This document shows, one piece after another, positions 45,844 through 54,158 of a stretch of 64,000 nt of DNA (its first letter is position 1; every line of letters starts with the position of its first letter). The notes under the pieces were generated by a model. The model had not been told where the DNA came from and searched no databases. It worked only from the letters and a program-made list of their open reading frames with translations. Origin of the DNA: Paenibacillus faecis. Its GTDB lineage: Bacteria > Bacillota > Bacilli > Paenibacillales > Paenibacillaceae. The position numbers and the translations under genes were made by a program. The stretch is from NCBI RefSeq assembly GCF_008084145.1, contig NZ_VSDO01000003.1, positions 186,001 to 250,000 of the forward strand, read 5' to 3'.

Positions 45844-47514
45844 CTAAAACCGCCCCGACCTGAATATCGAGTAAAGCAGCCAGATGACCATCAAAGCCGC
45901 GACGATAAAACCGATCTCGATCGCGGGAATATTCCATAGAACGGTCGGCCTGCGCGTCAATGAAGAGCCGATGATCAACCCGACCATAATGATACTGAAC
46001 GCGAGAAGCACAATGCTGAAGGAGAGCCGATTCCCGATCTGATCCAGCTTCCTCAGAAATTGTTCCGTTTCGGGAACACTCATCTCCAGCTTCACTTTCC
46101 CTTTGCCGATTAAGGTGAAGAGGCGGTCAATCTGTCCGGGCAACCCCGTCAGGGCGTCCGCCAGATCGATCGCTCCCCCGATGAACCGTTTGCCGAGGCG
46201 GCGGGTGTCGAATTTCTCGCGCAGCAGCTTCTTGCCGAACGGCTCGGCCAAATCGAGGATGCTCAAGTGCGGATCCAGGCTGATGGCCACACCCTCCAGG
46301 GTAAGCAGCGCCTTCCCCAAGAGCAGAAAATCCGGGGGAAGAATGATGCGATGCCGCTGGGCGGTCGCAAACAAATCGTTCAGCGCCTCCCCGATGCTGA
46401 TTTCCGAAAACGGAATATCATAGTATCGGTCATGCAGCCGGTTCAAGTCGTTCCGCAAGCCGTTCAGGTCGGCGGCTTCTTCCAGCAATCCCATCCTCAG
46501 GATGGCCCGGAGCATGCCCTCGTTGCTCCGACGCATCAAGGCGATAACCAAGGAGGATAAATGATCGCGCATCTCCGGACTAAGCCGTCCGATCATTCCG
46601 AAATCAATAAAAGCCAGCTTCCCGTCCGGCGTCATCAGCAGGTTGCCCGGATGAGGATCGGCATGGAAAAATCCGCCCGCAAATATTTGATGCAGCATGG
46701 CGTTCACCAGCGTCTCGGCGATCCTTCTTGTATCGAAACCGCCCCGTTTCAAATCGGCCAGCCGATTCAGATGAATCCCCTCAACGAAATCCATCGTCAG
46801 TACTTTGGACGTCGAACAGTGCCAATGGACGCGAGGAATGCAGATCGCTTCACTGTCCGTAAACTGTCGGCGGATTTTCTCCATATTGCGGCCCTCGATG
46901 CTGTAGTCCAGCTCCGCCGAGATGGAGCGGGCAAATTCGTCGACCATCTGAGGGATTTGATACCGTTCCACCCAGGGCCACCTTTTGTGCGCGAGAGAAG
47001 TTAAGTTCTTCAAAATATCCAAATCCCGCTCTACCTGTGGGACGACGCCGGGGCGTTGAATTTTGATGGCCACTTCTTCCCCCGTAACCAGCCTGCCCTT
47101 ATGAACCTGCCCGATGGACGCGGCGGCGATGGGAACTTCCTCGAAATGGTCCAGCAGTTCAGAGGCGGGCATACCGAATTCTTCTTCTATAATGCTTAAA
47201 GATTCTTTTGCCGAAAACGGCGGGACCTGATCCTGCAATTTCACGAGTTCGGCGATAACCGGTTCCGGAAGCAGGTCGGAGCGGGTACTGGCCAATTGAC
47301 CCAGCTTAATGAACGTCGGACCGAGTTCCTCCATCACCAGGCGGATGCGTTCCGCCAACGTCAAACTCTCCGGCTCCGTTTTAAAGATCCAACGATGCGG
47401 GGCGGCAAACAGGCGGGTGAGCCCGATTTCCTCGGCCAAATAGCCGAAGCCATGGCGCCCCAGCGCCATGGCAATCTCCCGGTACCTGCCGGAATGACGG
47501 ATACGGATCCCCAT
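45844..47514 (-). CDS. ABC1/UbiB-family atypical kinase
   Basis: 556 residues. The KxGQ motif FIKLGQLASTRSDLLPE (about residues 70-86), the Ala-rich loop AAASIGQVHKGRL, invariant Lys in EVAIKIQRPG, and DFGMIGRL define the UbiB/COQ8/AarF family, which has ATPase activity linked to isoprenoid-lipid (quinone) metabolism. Two C-terminal membrane helices (FSIVLLAFSIIMVGLIIGSS and IEIGFIVAALMVIWLLYSIF) anchor it. It begins two bases after the stop of the phasin-like gene, so the pair is surely co-translated. Confidence 0.93.
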   Translation of the reverse strand: MGIRIRHSGRYREIAMALGRHGFGYLAEEIGLTRLFAAPHRWIFKTEPESLTLAERIRLVMEELGPTFIKLGQLASTRSDLLPEPVIAELVKLQDQVPPFSAKESLSIIEEEFGMPASELLDHFEEVPIAAASIGQVHKGRLVTGEEVAIKIQRPGVVPQVERDLDILKNLTSLAHKRWPWVERYQIPQMVDEFARSISAELDYSIEGRNMEKIRRQFTDSEAICIPRVHWHCSTSKVLTMDFVEGIHLNRLADLKRGGFDTRRIAETLVNAMLHQIFAGGFFHADPHPGNLLMTPDGKLAFIDFGMIGRLSPEMRDHLSSLVIALMRRSNEGMLRAILRMGLLEEAADLNGLRNDLNRLHDRYYDIPFSEISIGEALNDLFATAQRHRIILPPDFLLLGKALLTLEGVAISLDPHLSILDLAEPFGKKLLREKFDTRRLGKRFIGGAIDLADALTGLPGQIDRLFTLIGKGKVKLEMSVPETEQFLRKLDQIGNRLSFSIVLLAFSIIMVGLIIGSSLTRRPTVLWNIPAIEIGFIVAALMVIWLLYSIFRSGRF

Positions 47515-47516
47515 CG

Positions 47517-47825
47517 TTACGGTTGCTGCAGCTCGGCCAGTTTAATTTCCAGCTCGGCCACCCGCCGCGTCAGTTCCTCTACTTCCTTCGCCGAAGCAAG
47601 CCCCATGGTTTGAAGCACCGACTTTACTTGCTCATTCACCAATTCCTTGAAGCGGTTTTGCTCCTCCGCTCCTCTATCGATGAGACGTTCCACAAGCTGC
47701 TTGGATTCCGAAGGGGCGAGTTCGCCGCGCTTGACCAAATCGTCGACAAGGCTCTCGACCTTCTCCTTGCTGACAATCGTAAGTCCCCATCCGAGCGAGA
47801 TGGCCTTCTTTAACAGATCGCTCAT
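47517..47825 (-). CDS. Phasin-like coiled-coil protein
   Basis: 102 residues, strongly helical, with a hydrophobic start (LLKKAISLGWGLTIVSKEKV) and a C-terminal heptad stretch AKEVEELTRRVAELEIKLAE. It resembles the small phasin/PhaF-like proteins annotated beside UbiB-family genes. No PHA synthase gene is present, so a role at the membrane with the UbiB kinase is more likely than granule binding. Start at 47825 follows GAAAGGATG. Confidence is moderate, because such short coiled coils match many families. Confidence 0.75.
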   Translation of the reverse strand: MSDLLKKAISLGWGLTIVSKEKVESLVDDLVKRGELAPSESKQLVERLIDRGAEEQNRFKELVNEQVKSVLQTMGLASAKEVEELTRRVAELEIKLAELQQP

Positions 47826-47937
47826 GTTCAACATCCTTTCACCATGGAATTGAATTGCATGACAAGACAATGCACTCGTTACTTAGTAATACCCTATGAC
47901 ATGCCCGGATGTACTCGCAAATCCATAATTTTTTCGT

Positions 47938-48777
47938 TTACCGGCGATCCCGGTTCGTCCGGGCCTCGACTTCTCCGGCATAATAACGGGCCAGTTCCAC
48001 CATCATGCTGCCCATCCGCTCTTCGCGGGGAGCCACGACGCGGGGAACCCCGGCCTCAAACAGCCCCTGGGCCGTTACCTTGCCGACCGCCACGGCGATC
48101 ACCGGCCCTTCCAGCGCTTCCATAAGCGCTGCCAGCTTTCCTTCCCTGGAGGCGTGCTCCATCAAAAATCGGACCTGCGGCCCGCTCGTAAATGTCACGG
48201 CATCCACCTCGCCGCCGATGAGATCGGACAACAGCCGCTCCAGATCCTCGGCAGGCGGGGCCGTGTGGCGGTAGGGCAGGATCTGCCGGCATTCGGCCCC
48301 TTGCTGTTCAAGCCAGCTCGTCAACCGTGGCGCGGGATCTCCGTGCAGCTGCAGGAACACTTTTTTTCCCGCAAAAGAATGCTCCGCCAGCCCGCGGATC
48401 AATCCCTCGGTGCTGCCATCGTCATCCCGCACAAGCGGCGTAAGCTGCCGCTTTTTTAAAGCGTTCGCTGTTTTGTACCCCCTGGCGGCGATGTGCCCGC
48501 TGCGGAGAATATCCCAAAAGGCCTCGGCGATTCCCATGTCCTCGGCCATATCAAACAGCGCGTCGAGACCTGCTCCCGTGGTGAAAATCGACCATTCCGG
48601 CGGCCGGTTCACCCAAGATACGAGACCGTTCCGCAAATCCAGGTCATCGAGCAGCACCGTCCCTTGCGCCGGCCTAAAGAGAGGAGTGCCCCCCATATTC
48701 TCGACAAGCTTTCCAAGTTCCTCGGCTCTTCGCGGACCGGTGATGGCCACCCTTTTGCCCTCTAACCTGCGTGCCAT
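47938..48777 (-). CDS. hemD: Uroporphyrinogen-III synthase-family protein
   Basis: 279 residues of the HemD fold (two alpha/beta domains). Typical parts are GKRVAITGPRRAEELGKLVE, the C-terminal-domain VDAVTFTSGPQVRFLMEHA and VIAVAVGKVTAQGLFEAGV. The enzyme closes hydroxymethylbilane to uroporphyrinogen III in haem and sirohaem synthesis. No other haem gene is adjacent, so this may be a second copy, as in the nitrate-assimilation HemD-like proteins of Firmicutes. Start at 48777 behind GGAGGGGGAG. Confidence 0.85.
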   Translation of the reverse strand: MARRLEGKRVAITGPRRAEELGKLVENMGGTPLFRPAQGTVLLDDLDLRNGLVSWVNRPPEWSIFTTGAGLDALFDMAEDMGIAEAFWDILRSGHIAARGYKTANALKKRQLTPLVRDDDGSTEGLIRGLAEHSFAGKKVFLQLHGDPAPRLTSWLEQQGAECRQILPYRHTAPPAEDLERLLSDLIGGEVDAVTFTSGPQVRFLMEHASREGKLAALMEALEGPVIAVAVGKVTAQGLFEAGVPRVVAPREERMGSMMVELARYYAGEVEARTNRDRR

Positions 48778-48929
48778 AAATCTCCCCCTCCGTCTCGGCC
48801 GACCCGCGGCCGTATTCTTTATTTCAGATTAAACGACATCATGCAAGAAGTCATGCTTATTTTAAAGCCGAGTCATGATAATCGCGACGCTAGTTTCCCC
48901 CCCATCTATGAGACAACGTGGATAACATA

Positions 48930-49212
48930 GAATTCCTGCATATGTGCATGTTTTTTTCTTATTTGGGGTCAAAATTTCAAAATTCCTGCGATTCTGCAGG
49001 AATTTTCGACGAAACCGGCTCGTTCCTCTAAAATTGCTAGAAATTCCTGCAGATTCGCATCTTTTTTCGCATCCCCACGGGAATCGGCCTAAATGCCTGC
49101 AGATTTGCATCTTTTTGAATCTTTTTGGAGTTAGAAGTTAGAAGGTTGGAGGTGGGAAGTGTCGGGAGTACGCTAAGCACCTTGATCGCCATGGGCCTAA
49201 TACGATTTGGAT
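48930..49212 (-). repeat. Family C dispersed palindromic repeat, copy C2
   Basis: Inverted relative to C1 and alignable along its whole length. It contains AATTCCTGCGATTCTGCAGG, AATTCCTGCAGATTCGCATC and TGCCTGCAGATTTGCATC, and the terminal GATCGCCATGGGCCTAATAC matches the opening of C1. Confidence 0.8.
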
Positions 49213-49297
49213 GTCTATGGGTGTGAAGACTGCGTACTTACCGAGTCCTCCACCCCAAATCATCGATCCATGTTAATTTGGCGCTTATACGGCTGTT

Positions 49298-49515
49298 CAA
49301 ATTAACGGGAATTCTTCCCGTTATTTTGGTACGTAGGCGGCTGTAGAGTTGAATTAGCGGGAAAATCTCCCGTTAAATCGCCTGAAATTGTGTATTTCGG
49401 CAATAGGGCCGCGAAATAGATGGAGTTTTTCCAGCTAAATCGGATCGAAAAGCCAAGAGCGGTATATTAACGGGATATTCTCCCGTTAAATGGTGTAGAC
49501 TCCGACGGTGGGAGT
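49298..49515 (-). repeat. Family A dispersed repeat, copy A3
   Basis: Same orientation as A2. Contains ATTAACGGGAATTCTTCCCG, GAATTAGCGGGAAAATCTCC with CCGTTAAATCGCC, ATTAACGGGATATTCTCCCG, and the flank GTGTAGACTCCGACGGTGGG shared with A1. Confidence 0.8.
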
Positions 49516-49624
49516 TTATATCTACAATTGAGGATGTTGCTTGAATGGCTGTCGACCATAAGACTTATTCGCCGATTTTAGCGGCGGCGTGGGAAACGGG
49601 GTCTAGTCTGGTACCCGCGGCTTC

Positions 49625-50092
49625 TCTTGCCTCCCATCGAATAACGGCCTTTTGGGCCGTTATTTCGGTCCAACTAGGCTCCACGGGCATAATAGAGGTC
49701 AAAAAGGGCCTTATTTACCTTGTACTGGCCCCAAATCAGGGTTGGACCGCTTCTTTCCAAAAATAAGCGCCTTAAAAGCCGCTATTCGGTTCCGATGAGC
49801 CAATTTCGACAAAATCGCGCCGCTAAAGACCCTTATTCACTTCCCTTACCTCAAAACGGAGTTGGCCACCGACAAATTTGCTCAAGTTTAATTTGTTTAA
49901 TGAAACGCTAGTGCCTATCATCCCCGCGAAACCGAATCGGGCTGAGATCACACCAAAAGACCGCTATGATCGAGCGGCCAGGAAAAATAACAGGCGCCGG
50001 ATCCAGTTCAGCACGCCGCCGCTTCTTAACTCGGCGAGTCGGCTTCAAAATGGTCGACGCCACGTCAGGTTTAATGCAACATCGGCGGGCAA
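49625..50092. repeat. Family B dispersed repeat, copy B3 (diverged)
   Basis: A diverged family B stretch: AATAACGGCCTTTTGGGCCG, AATTTCGACAAAATCGCGCC, then two right-type ends, TTTAATGAAACGCTAGTG (about 49896-49913) and TTTAATGCAACATCGG (about 50070-50086). It abuts the stop codon of the OmpR-like gene. Confidence 0.6.
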
Positions 50093-50878
50093 TTAATCCG
50101 CCAACCGATAACCCACGCCTCTTACCGTGGAAATATAAGTGGAGTTTACGGCGCGGTCGCCGAGTTTCTTGCGAAGACTTTTGATATGCACGTCCACGAT
50201 GTTGCTTCCGCCCAGGAAGGAGGTGCCCCAGACCTCGGCTAGCAATTCCTCCCGCGATAGGACCCGTCCCTCCTGCTCCAGCAGCTTGACCAGCAGTTCG
50301 TACTCCGTCTTGGTCAGGGCGATTTTGGAGCCGCTGCGATAGACCGCCATCTTCTTGCGGTCGATCCACAGGTCCTTGAAGATCGCCGGAGAGGTTCCCG
50401 TTAGCAGCCGGGAAGCCTGCGCTCGCTTGCCTCCGTTTCGGATGATCCGCTGGGCGTGGTAGACAATTTCGCCGGGGCGCGCCGGCCAAAGCAACAGCTC
50501 CTGATTCATCAGCCCCTGGTCCAGACCGGAGAGCAGCCGATCATTCACCAACAGTAAGGACGGTACGTTTCCGGCCTCTTGGGCGATCGCTCTGATCGGC
50601 AGAATCTCTTCGGCATCGCGGTATGGCGTCAGATCGAAGATCAGCAGGTCCGCGGCCTGCGCATTGCGGATTCCCTGCTCCCAGTGATGGAATACCAGGA
50701 CGTCGAAGCAGCCCTCCGATAAATCGCGGACAAGTTCGTGAATGCCGCCCGGAAAAGGGCTGACGAGAATAACGCGCTGCGTGACCGGACACATTTGCGG
50801 GCCGTCATAGCTCTCGTCGGTCAACGTCGTCCCGAATGCTTCGGGCCGCCTGATCGGCGTCTTATGTCCTGCAGTCAT
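50093..50878 (-). CDS. OmpR-type winged-helix regulator with atypical receiver
   Basis: 261 residues. The C-terminal third (about 160-261) is an OmpR/PhoB DNA-binding domain: FKDLWIDRKKMAVYRSGSKI, LTKTEYELLVKLLEQEGRVL, SREELLAEVWG and DVHIKSLRKKLGDRAVNSTY with ISTVRGVGYRLA. The N-terminal domain is receiver-like in secondary structure (VILVSPFPGGIHELVRDLSE, ADLLIFDLTPYRDAEEI), but the acidic pocket is incomplete, so phosphorylation is doubtful. No histidine kinase is nearby. The start at 50878 follows AAGGAGCG. It is 14 bases downstream of the PerR-like gene and probably co-transcribed. Confidence 0.88.
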   Translation of the reverse strand: MTAGHKTPIRRPEAFGTTLTDESYDGPQMCPVTQRVILVSPFPGGIHELVRDLSEGCFDVLVFHHWEQGIRNAQAADLLIFDLTPYRDAEEILPIRAIAQEAGNVPSLLLVNDRLLSGLDQGLMNQELLLWPARPGEIVYHAQRIIRNGGKRAQASRLLTGTSPAIFKDLWIDRKKMAVYRSGSKIALTKTEYELLVKLLEQEGRVLSREELLAEVWGTSFLGGSNIVDVHIKSLRKKLGDRAVNSTYISTVRGVGYRLAD

Positions 50879-50892
50879 ACGATCACGCTCCT

Positions 50893-51282
50893 TCACTTCT
50901 TCTGCCGGCATGATGGGCACACTCCTCCGAATACGACGTGGGCATGATGGACATCATAACCGGTTTCTTTGGCGACGGCTTCGCTCCATTCCTCGGGAAC
51001 TTGGGTCATCACCTCGTCGACGCGACCGCATACTTCACATAAAATATGCTGGTGATCGTCCATTTTGGCATCATAACGGCTGGCGGCCTCGCCGAGCTTC
51101 AACTCGCGAATCAACTCTTTATCCGTCAAATAACGAAGGGAATTATATACCGTCCCGTAAGCAAAGTTGTAGCCTTGTTCCACCAGGCGGTTCATCACCT
51201 CGGCCGCGGTGGGATGGTCGTTCGCATTCCGGACGACATCGTAGACGGCCTGGCGCTGGGTCGTCAGATTAAGGGATTTCAT
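50893..51282 (-). CDS. perR: Fur-family peroxide-type regulator, PerR-like
   Basis: 129 residues. N-terminal winged helix (TTQRQAVYDVVRNANDHPTA, AYGTVYNSLRYLTDKELI), then EAASRYDAKMDDHQHILCEV with the PerR-type Asp and His regulatory-metal ligands, and two zinc-holding pairs CEVC and CPSC. The match with the ASRFD-type segment of Bacillus PerR is better than with Fur or Zur. The start at 51282 lies 12 bases after AAAGGA; 51294 is the alternative. A Per-box-like operator lies just upstream, so autoregulation is likely. Confidence 0.85.
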   Translation of the reverse strand: MKSLNLTTQRQAVYDVVRNANDHPTAAEVMNRLVEQGYNFAYGTVYNSLRYLTDKELIRELKLGEAASRYDAKMDDHQHILCEVCGRVDEVMTQVPEEWSEAVAKETGYDVHHAHVVFGGVCPSCRQKK

Positions 51283-51312
51283 ATCTATGATCATTCCTTT
51301 GAAATCATTGTT

Positions 51313-51327
51313 TTAGAATTAGTATAA
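51313..51327. promoter_or_regulatory. Per-box-like operator
   Basis: TTAGAATTAGTATAA matches the Bacillus Per box TTATAATNATTATAA at 12 of 14 defined positions. It lies 31 bases before the PerR-like start and upstream of the divergent Rieske oxidoreductase gene at 51481, so one operator could serve both. Confidence 0.6.
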
Positions 51328-51480
51328 GTCTTATTTCACTATTCGTCAATTTCCCCTTTCCTGTGCCCAGTATTTGCTTTTCATTCCGTTTTCATGCGAA
51401 ATCTCCGGCCTTCCTCCCGCTCGTTTCTAAAGACCTCAAGGTGGTAATAATGAGAAAAAAACGTAAGGAGGAGCAAATTC

Positions 51481-53031
51481 ATGAACAGCACGCCGCAAGA
51501 TGCAACTGGGCTGCCTCAATACCCGAAATCGCTCTGGAAGGACACGACCTCGTTTCCTTCCTTCCCCGCTCTCCAGGAGGATATCCAGACCGATGTTCTG
51601 ATCGCCGGCGCGGGGATTACCGGAATCACGGCCGCTTACCTTCTGGTCAAGGCCGGACTGAGCGTTGCCGTAGTCGATGCCGGAAACATTCTGGACGGAA
51701 CCACAGGCTACACCACCGCGAAAATCACCTCCCAGCACGGCATGATCTACGACAGCCTGATTTCCCATTTCGGCGAAGAGGCGGCCAGATTGTATTTCGA
51801 GGCCAATGAGGAAGCGCTGCGCTTTATGGATGAAACCGTTCGCGAGCACCGGATCGACTGTCAATTCAAACGAGAGGACGCCTACTTGTACGCCGACTCC
51901 GAAGAGCAGCTAACACAGCTCAAAAATGAATGGGCGGCTTACGAAAAGTTAAACCTTCCGGGCAAGTGGGAGGACGCTCTTCCTTTGCCGGTCGAGGCCC
52001 TCGGGGCGATCCGGATGCCGGACCAGGCCCGGTTCCATCCGCTTCAATATTTGCGCACCCTGGTGGATTTCGTGTCCGAGCATGGCGGGAAATTTTACGA
52101 GAACAGCACCGTGGCGGATTCCGCGGAAGAAATGGGCGACGGAAAACTGCTGCTCAAGACGGAGTCCGGCGTCATCATTACCTGCCGCCACGCAATTTCC
52201 GCCTCGCATTATCCATTTTTCGACGGCGGCGGGCTTTACTTTACCCGGCTTCATGCCGACCGCTCCTACGCGGTGGCCATCGAGCCGGAAACGCCGTTTG
52301 AAGGCGGCATGTACATCAACTGCGGAAATCCGAAGCGATCGCTCCGCGCCGCCGAGTTCGACGGCAAGCAGTTGATTCTGGTCGGAGGCGAATCGCATAA
52401 AACCGGACAAAGCGACTGTACGATCAAGCATTACGAAGAGCTGGAAAAGTTCGGCGGCTTGACTTTCGGCATCAAGTCGATCCCTTACCGTTGGTCCGCG
52501 CAGGATCTGGTCACCATCGACCAAGTACCGTACATCGGGCCGGTGACTTCAGACCATCCCCGGATTTATGTAGCAACCGGCTTCGCCAAATGGGGCATGA
52601 CCAGCGGCACCTTGTCCGCCCTGCTTCTGTCCGATTTGATTCAGGGAAAAGAGAACCGCTATGCGGATTTATTCACCCCTTCCAGATTCAAAGCCAACCC
52701 GAGCATCAAAAACATCGCGGTGCAGAATGTCGACGTCGCCAAACAGTTGATTGCCGGGAAGGTGGAAATCATCCACCGCAGGCCGGAGGAACTCGGTCCG
52801 GACGAAGGGGGTACCGTACGGCACCTCGGCAAAAGGGCGGGCGCTTACAGAGACCCCGACGGCCATCTTCACCTCGTGGACACAACCTGTACGCATATGG
52901 GGTGCGAATGTAATTGGAATCAGGCCGAACGCACCTGGGATTGCCCTTGCCACGGCTCCCGGTTCGATCACACGGGAGCCGTCATCGAGGGTCCGGCAAC
53001 GGAAAACCTTAAGCCGCTCAGTGCCCAGTAA
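51481..53031 (+). CDS. FAD-dependent oxidoreductase with C-terminal Rieske domain (YhfW-like)
   Basis: 516 residues. The DAO-type FAD domain begins TDVLIAGAGITGITAAYLLV and continues with GTTGYTTAKITSQHGMIYD and YVATGFAKWGMTSGTLSA. Residues about 425-515 form a Rieske [2Fe-2S] domain with CTHMGCEC and CPCHGSRFD. This architecture is that of Bacillus YhfW; its substrate is not known. Start at 51481 behind AAGGAGG. Single gene ending in a strong terminator, divergent from the PerR-like gene, so peroxide-dependent control is plausible. Confidence 0.92.
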   Translation: MNSTPQDATGLPQYPKSLWKDTTSFPSFPALQEDIQTDVLIAGAGITGITAAYLLVKAGLSVAVVDAGNILDGTTGYTTAKITSQHGMIYDSLISHFGEEAARLYFEANEEALRFMDETVREHRIDCQFKREDAYLYADSEEQLTQLKNEWAAYEKLNLPGKWEDALPLPVEALGAIRMPDQARFHPLQYLRTLVDFVSEHGGKFYENSTVADSAEEMGDGKLLLKTESGVIITCRHAISASHYPFFDGGGLYFTRLHADRSYAVAIEPETPFEGGMYINCGNPKRSLRAAEFDGKQLILVGGESHKTGQSDCTIKHYEELEKFGGLTFGIKSIPYRWSAQDLVTIDQVPYIGPVTSDHPRIYVATGFAKWGMTSGTLSALLLSDLIQGKENRYADLFTPSRFKANPSIKNIAVQNVDVAKQLIAGKVEIIHRRPEELGPDEGGTVRHLGKRAGAYRDPDGHLHLVDTTCTHMGCECNWNQAERTWDCPCHGSRFDHTGAVIEGPATENLKPLSAQ

Positions 53032-53059
53032 ACAAACGCAAACTCTTCTTCATCAAAAC

Positions 53060-53096
53060 GAGGCGACCGGAGAACGCGATTTATCCGGCTCGCCTC
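53060..53096 (+). terminator. Terminator of the Rieske oxidoreductase gene
   Basis: GAGGCGAcCGG / CCGGcTCGCCTC followed by TTTTTTGG. Confidence 0.9.
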
Positions 53097-53137
53097 TTTT
53101 TTGGCTTCGGTCTAATCTGTGTTCACTATGTTGCATT

Positions 53138-53192
53138 ATTCAGTACTGTGTGGTAGTATGTTCCCGATGATACTAATCAATATTCAGTACTG
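53138..53192 (+). promoter_or_regulatory. Candidate PadR operator region
   Basis: The 11-mer ATTCAGTACTG occurs twice, at 53138-53148 and 53182-53192, and has a palindromic core CAGTACTG. Between them lies a further dyad TAGTAT-N10-ATACTA (53153-53174). The set is just upstream of the PadR-type gene, as expected for an autoregulatory site. Confidence 0.6.
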
Positions 53193-53220
53193 ATGTTCAA
53201 TAAACAGCGGAAATGAGGCG

Positions 53221-53553
53221 ATGTCGTTGGATATAAGCGTCCAATTCAAGAAAGGCGCCTTGGAATTATGCGTTCTGGTGCTGATCCACGAACATGACCG
53301 TTACGGTTATGAACTGGCCCAATCCGTCTCCCAGCATATCGAGGTCGCGGAAGGCGCCCTGTATCCCCTGCTCCGCAGGCTGGTGGGTGAAGGGTATTGC
53401 ACGACCTATCTGCAGGAATCTTCGGAAGGACCACCGCGCAAATATTACAAGCTGACACCCGAAGGTGAAAGTTACATGCGGAAGCTCGTCGTGGAGTGGA
53501 AGCAATTCGTCAAAAGTGTATCAAATCTAATCGAGAGAGGAAGCCGCTTATGA
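53221..53553 (+). CDS. PadR-family transcriptional regulator
   Basis: 110 residues, small PadR-type winged helix: KKGALELCVLVLIHEHDRYG, YELAQSVSQHIEVAEGALYP, LLRRLVGEGYCTTYLQES and the wing GPPRKYYKLTPEGESYM. The ATG at 53221 abuts GAGGCG; a TTG at 53227 has better spacing. It overlaps the DUF1700 gene by ATGA. PadR repressors commonly control a linked DUF1700/DUF4097 pair in envelope stress; the twin operator upstream suggests autoregulation. Confidence 0.92.
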   Translation: MSLDISVQFKKGALELCVLVLIHEHDRYGYELAQSVSQHIEVAEGALYPLLRRLVGEGYCTTYLQESSEGPPRKYYKLTPEGESYMRKLVVEWKQFVKSVSNLIERGSRL

Positions 53554-54158
53554 ATAAGAGCGAATTTTTAGCCCAACTTCATGATCATTTGTCGGTTTTG
53601 CCGCCGGAAGAACGCCAAGAGTTGATGGAAGACTACGAAGCTCACTTCACCTTTGCCCTGCAAAACGGCAAGACGGAAGAAGAGATTGCCATGGAACTCG
53701 GCAATCCGGCCGAACTGGCCAAAGAAGCCATCGACGGGCGCTTTTCCGCCAAAGAACCCGTATACTGGTTCAATCCGAACGCCGTACCCGAACCGACGGG
53801 TCCCCCGATCGCTTCGGCGGCAAGACCGGGCCGCAGTGGATTCGCCTCGGCGATGGTGTATACCGGGCTTTTCTTTTTGAATATGGTTGCCGTTCCGCTG
53901 CTGATCTCGCTCTGGATGCTCGGAGTCAGCCTGGCCACGGCCGCGGCTGGCATGCTGCTCAGCCCGGTGTCGCTCGGCCTCGAATATCTCGTCGGCAACA
54001 GCGTTTTACCGGCCAAGAACTATGCCGTTCTCGTTCTTATGGGATTAGGCATCCTTCTGGCGCTCGCGTCGAAGCCGGTTTTTAAATGGTTGATCCGTAT
54101 TAGCAAATCGTATTGGACATGGAATGTTCAAACGGCACATGGAGGGAATAAAGCATGA
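53550..54158 (+). CDS. DUF1700 (HAAS) domain membrane protein
   Basis: 202 residues. The N-terminal HAAS domain (SEFLAQLHDHLSVLPPEERQ, ELMEDYEAHFTFALQNGKTE, IAMELGNPAELAKEAI) precedes a proline-rich stretch and three to four membrane helices. HAAS domains associate with PadR-type regulators and their envelope partners. The ATG overlaps the PadR stop; the downstream gene overlaps in the same way, so the three proteins are translationally coupled. Confidence 0.9.
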   Translation: MNKSEFLAQLHDHLSVLPPEERQELMEDYEAHFTFALQNGKTEEEIAMELGNPAELAKEAIDGRFSAKEPVYWFNPNAVPEPTGPPIASAARPGRSGFASAMVYTGLFFLNMVAVPLLISLWMLGVSLATAAAGMLLSPVSLGLEYLVGNSVLPAKNYAVLVLMGLGILLALASKPVFKWLIRISKSYWTWNVQTAHGGNKA

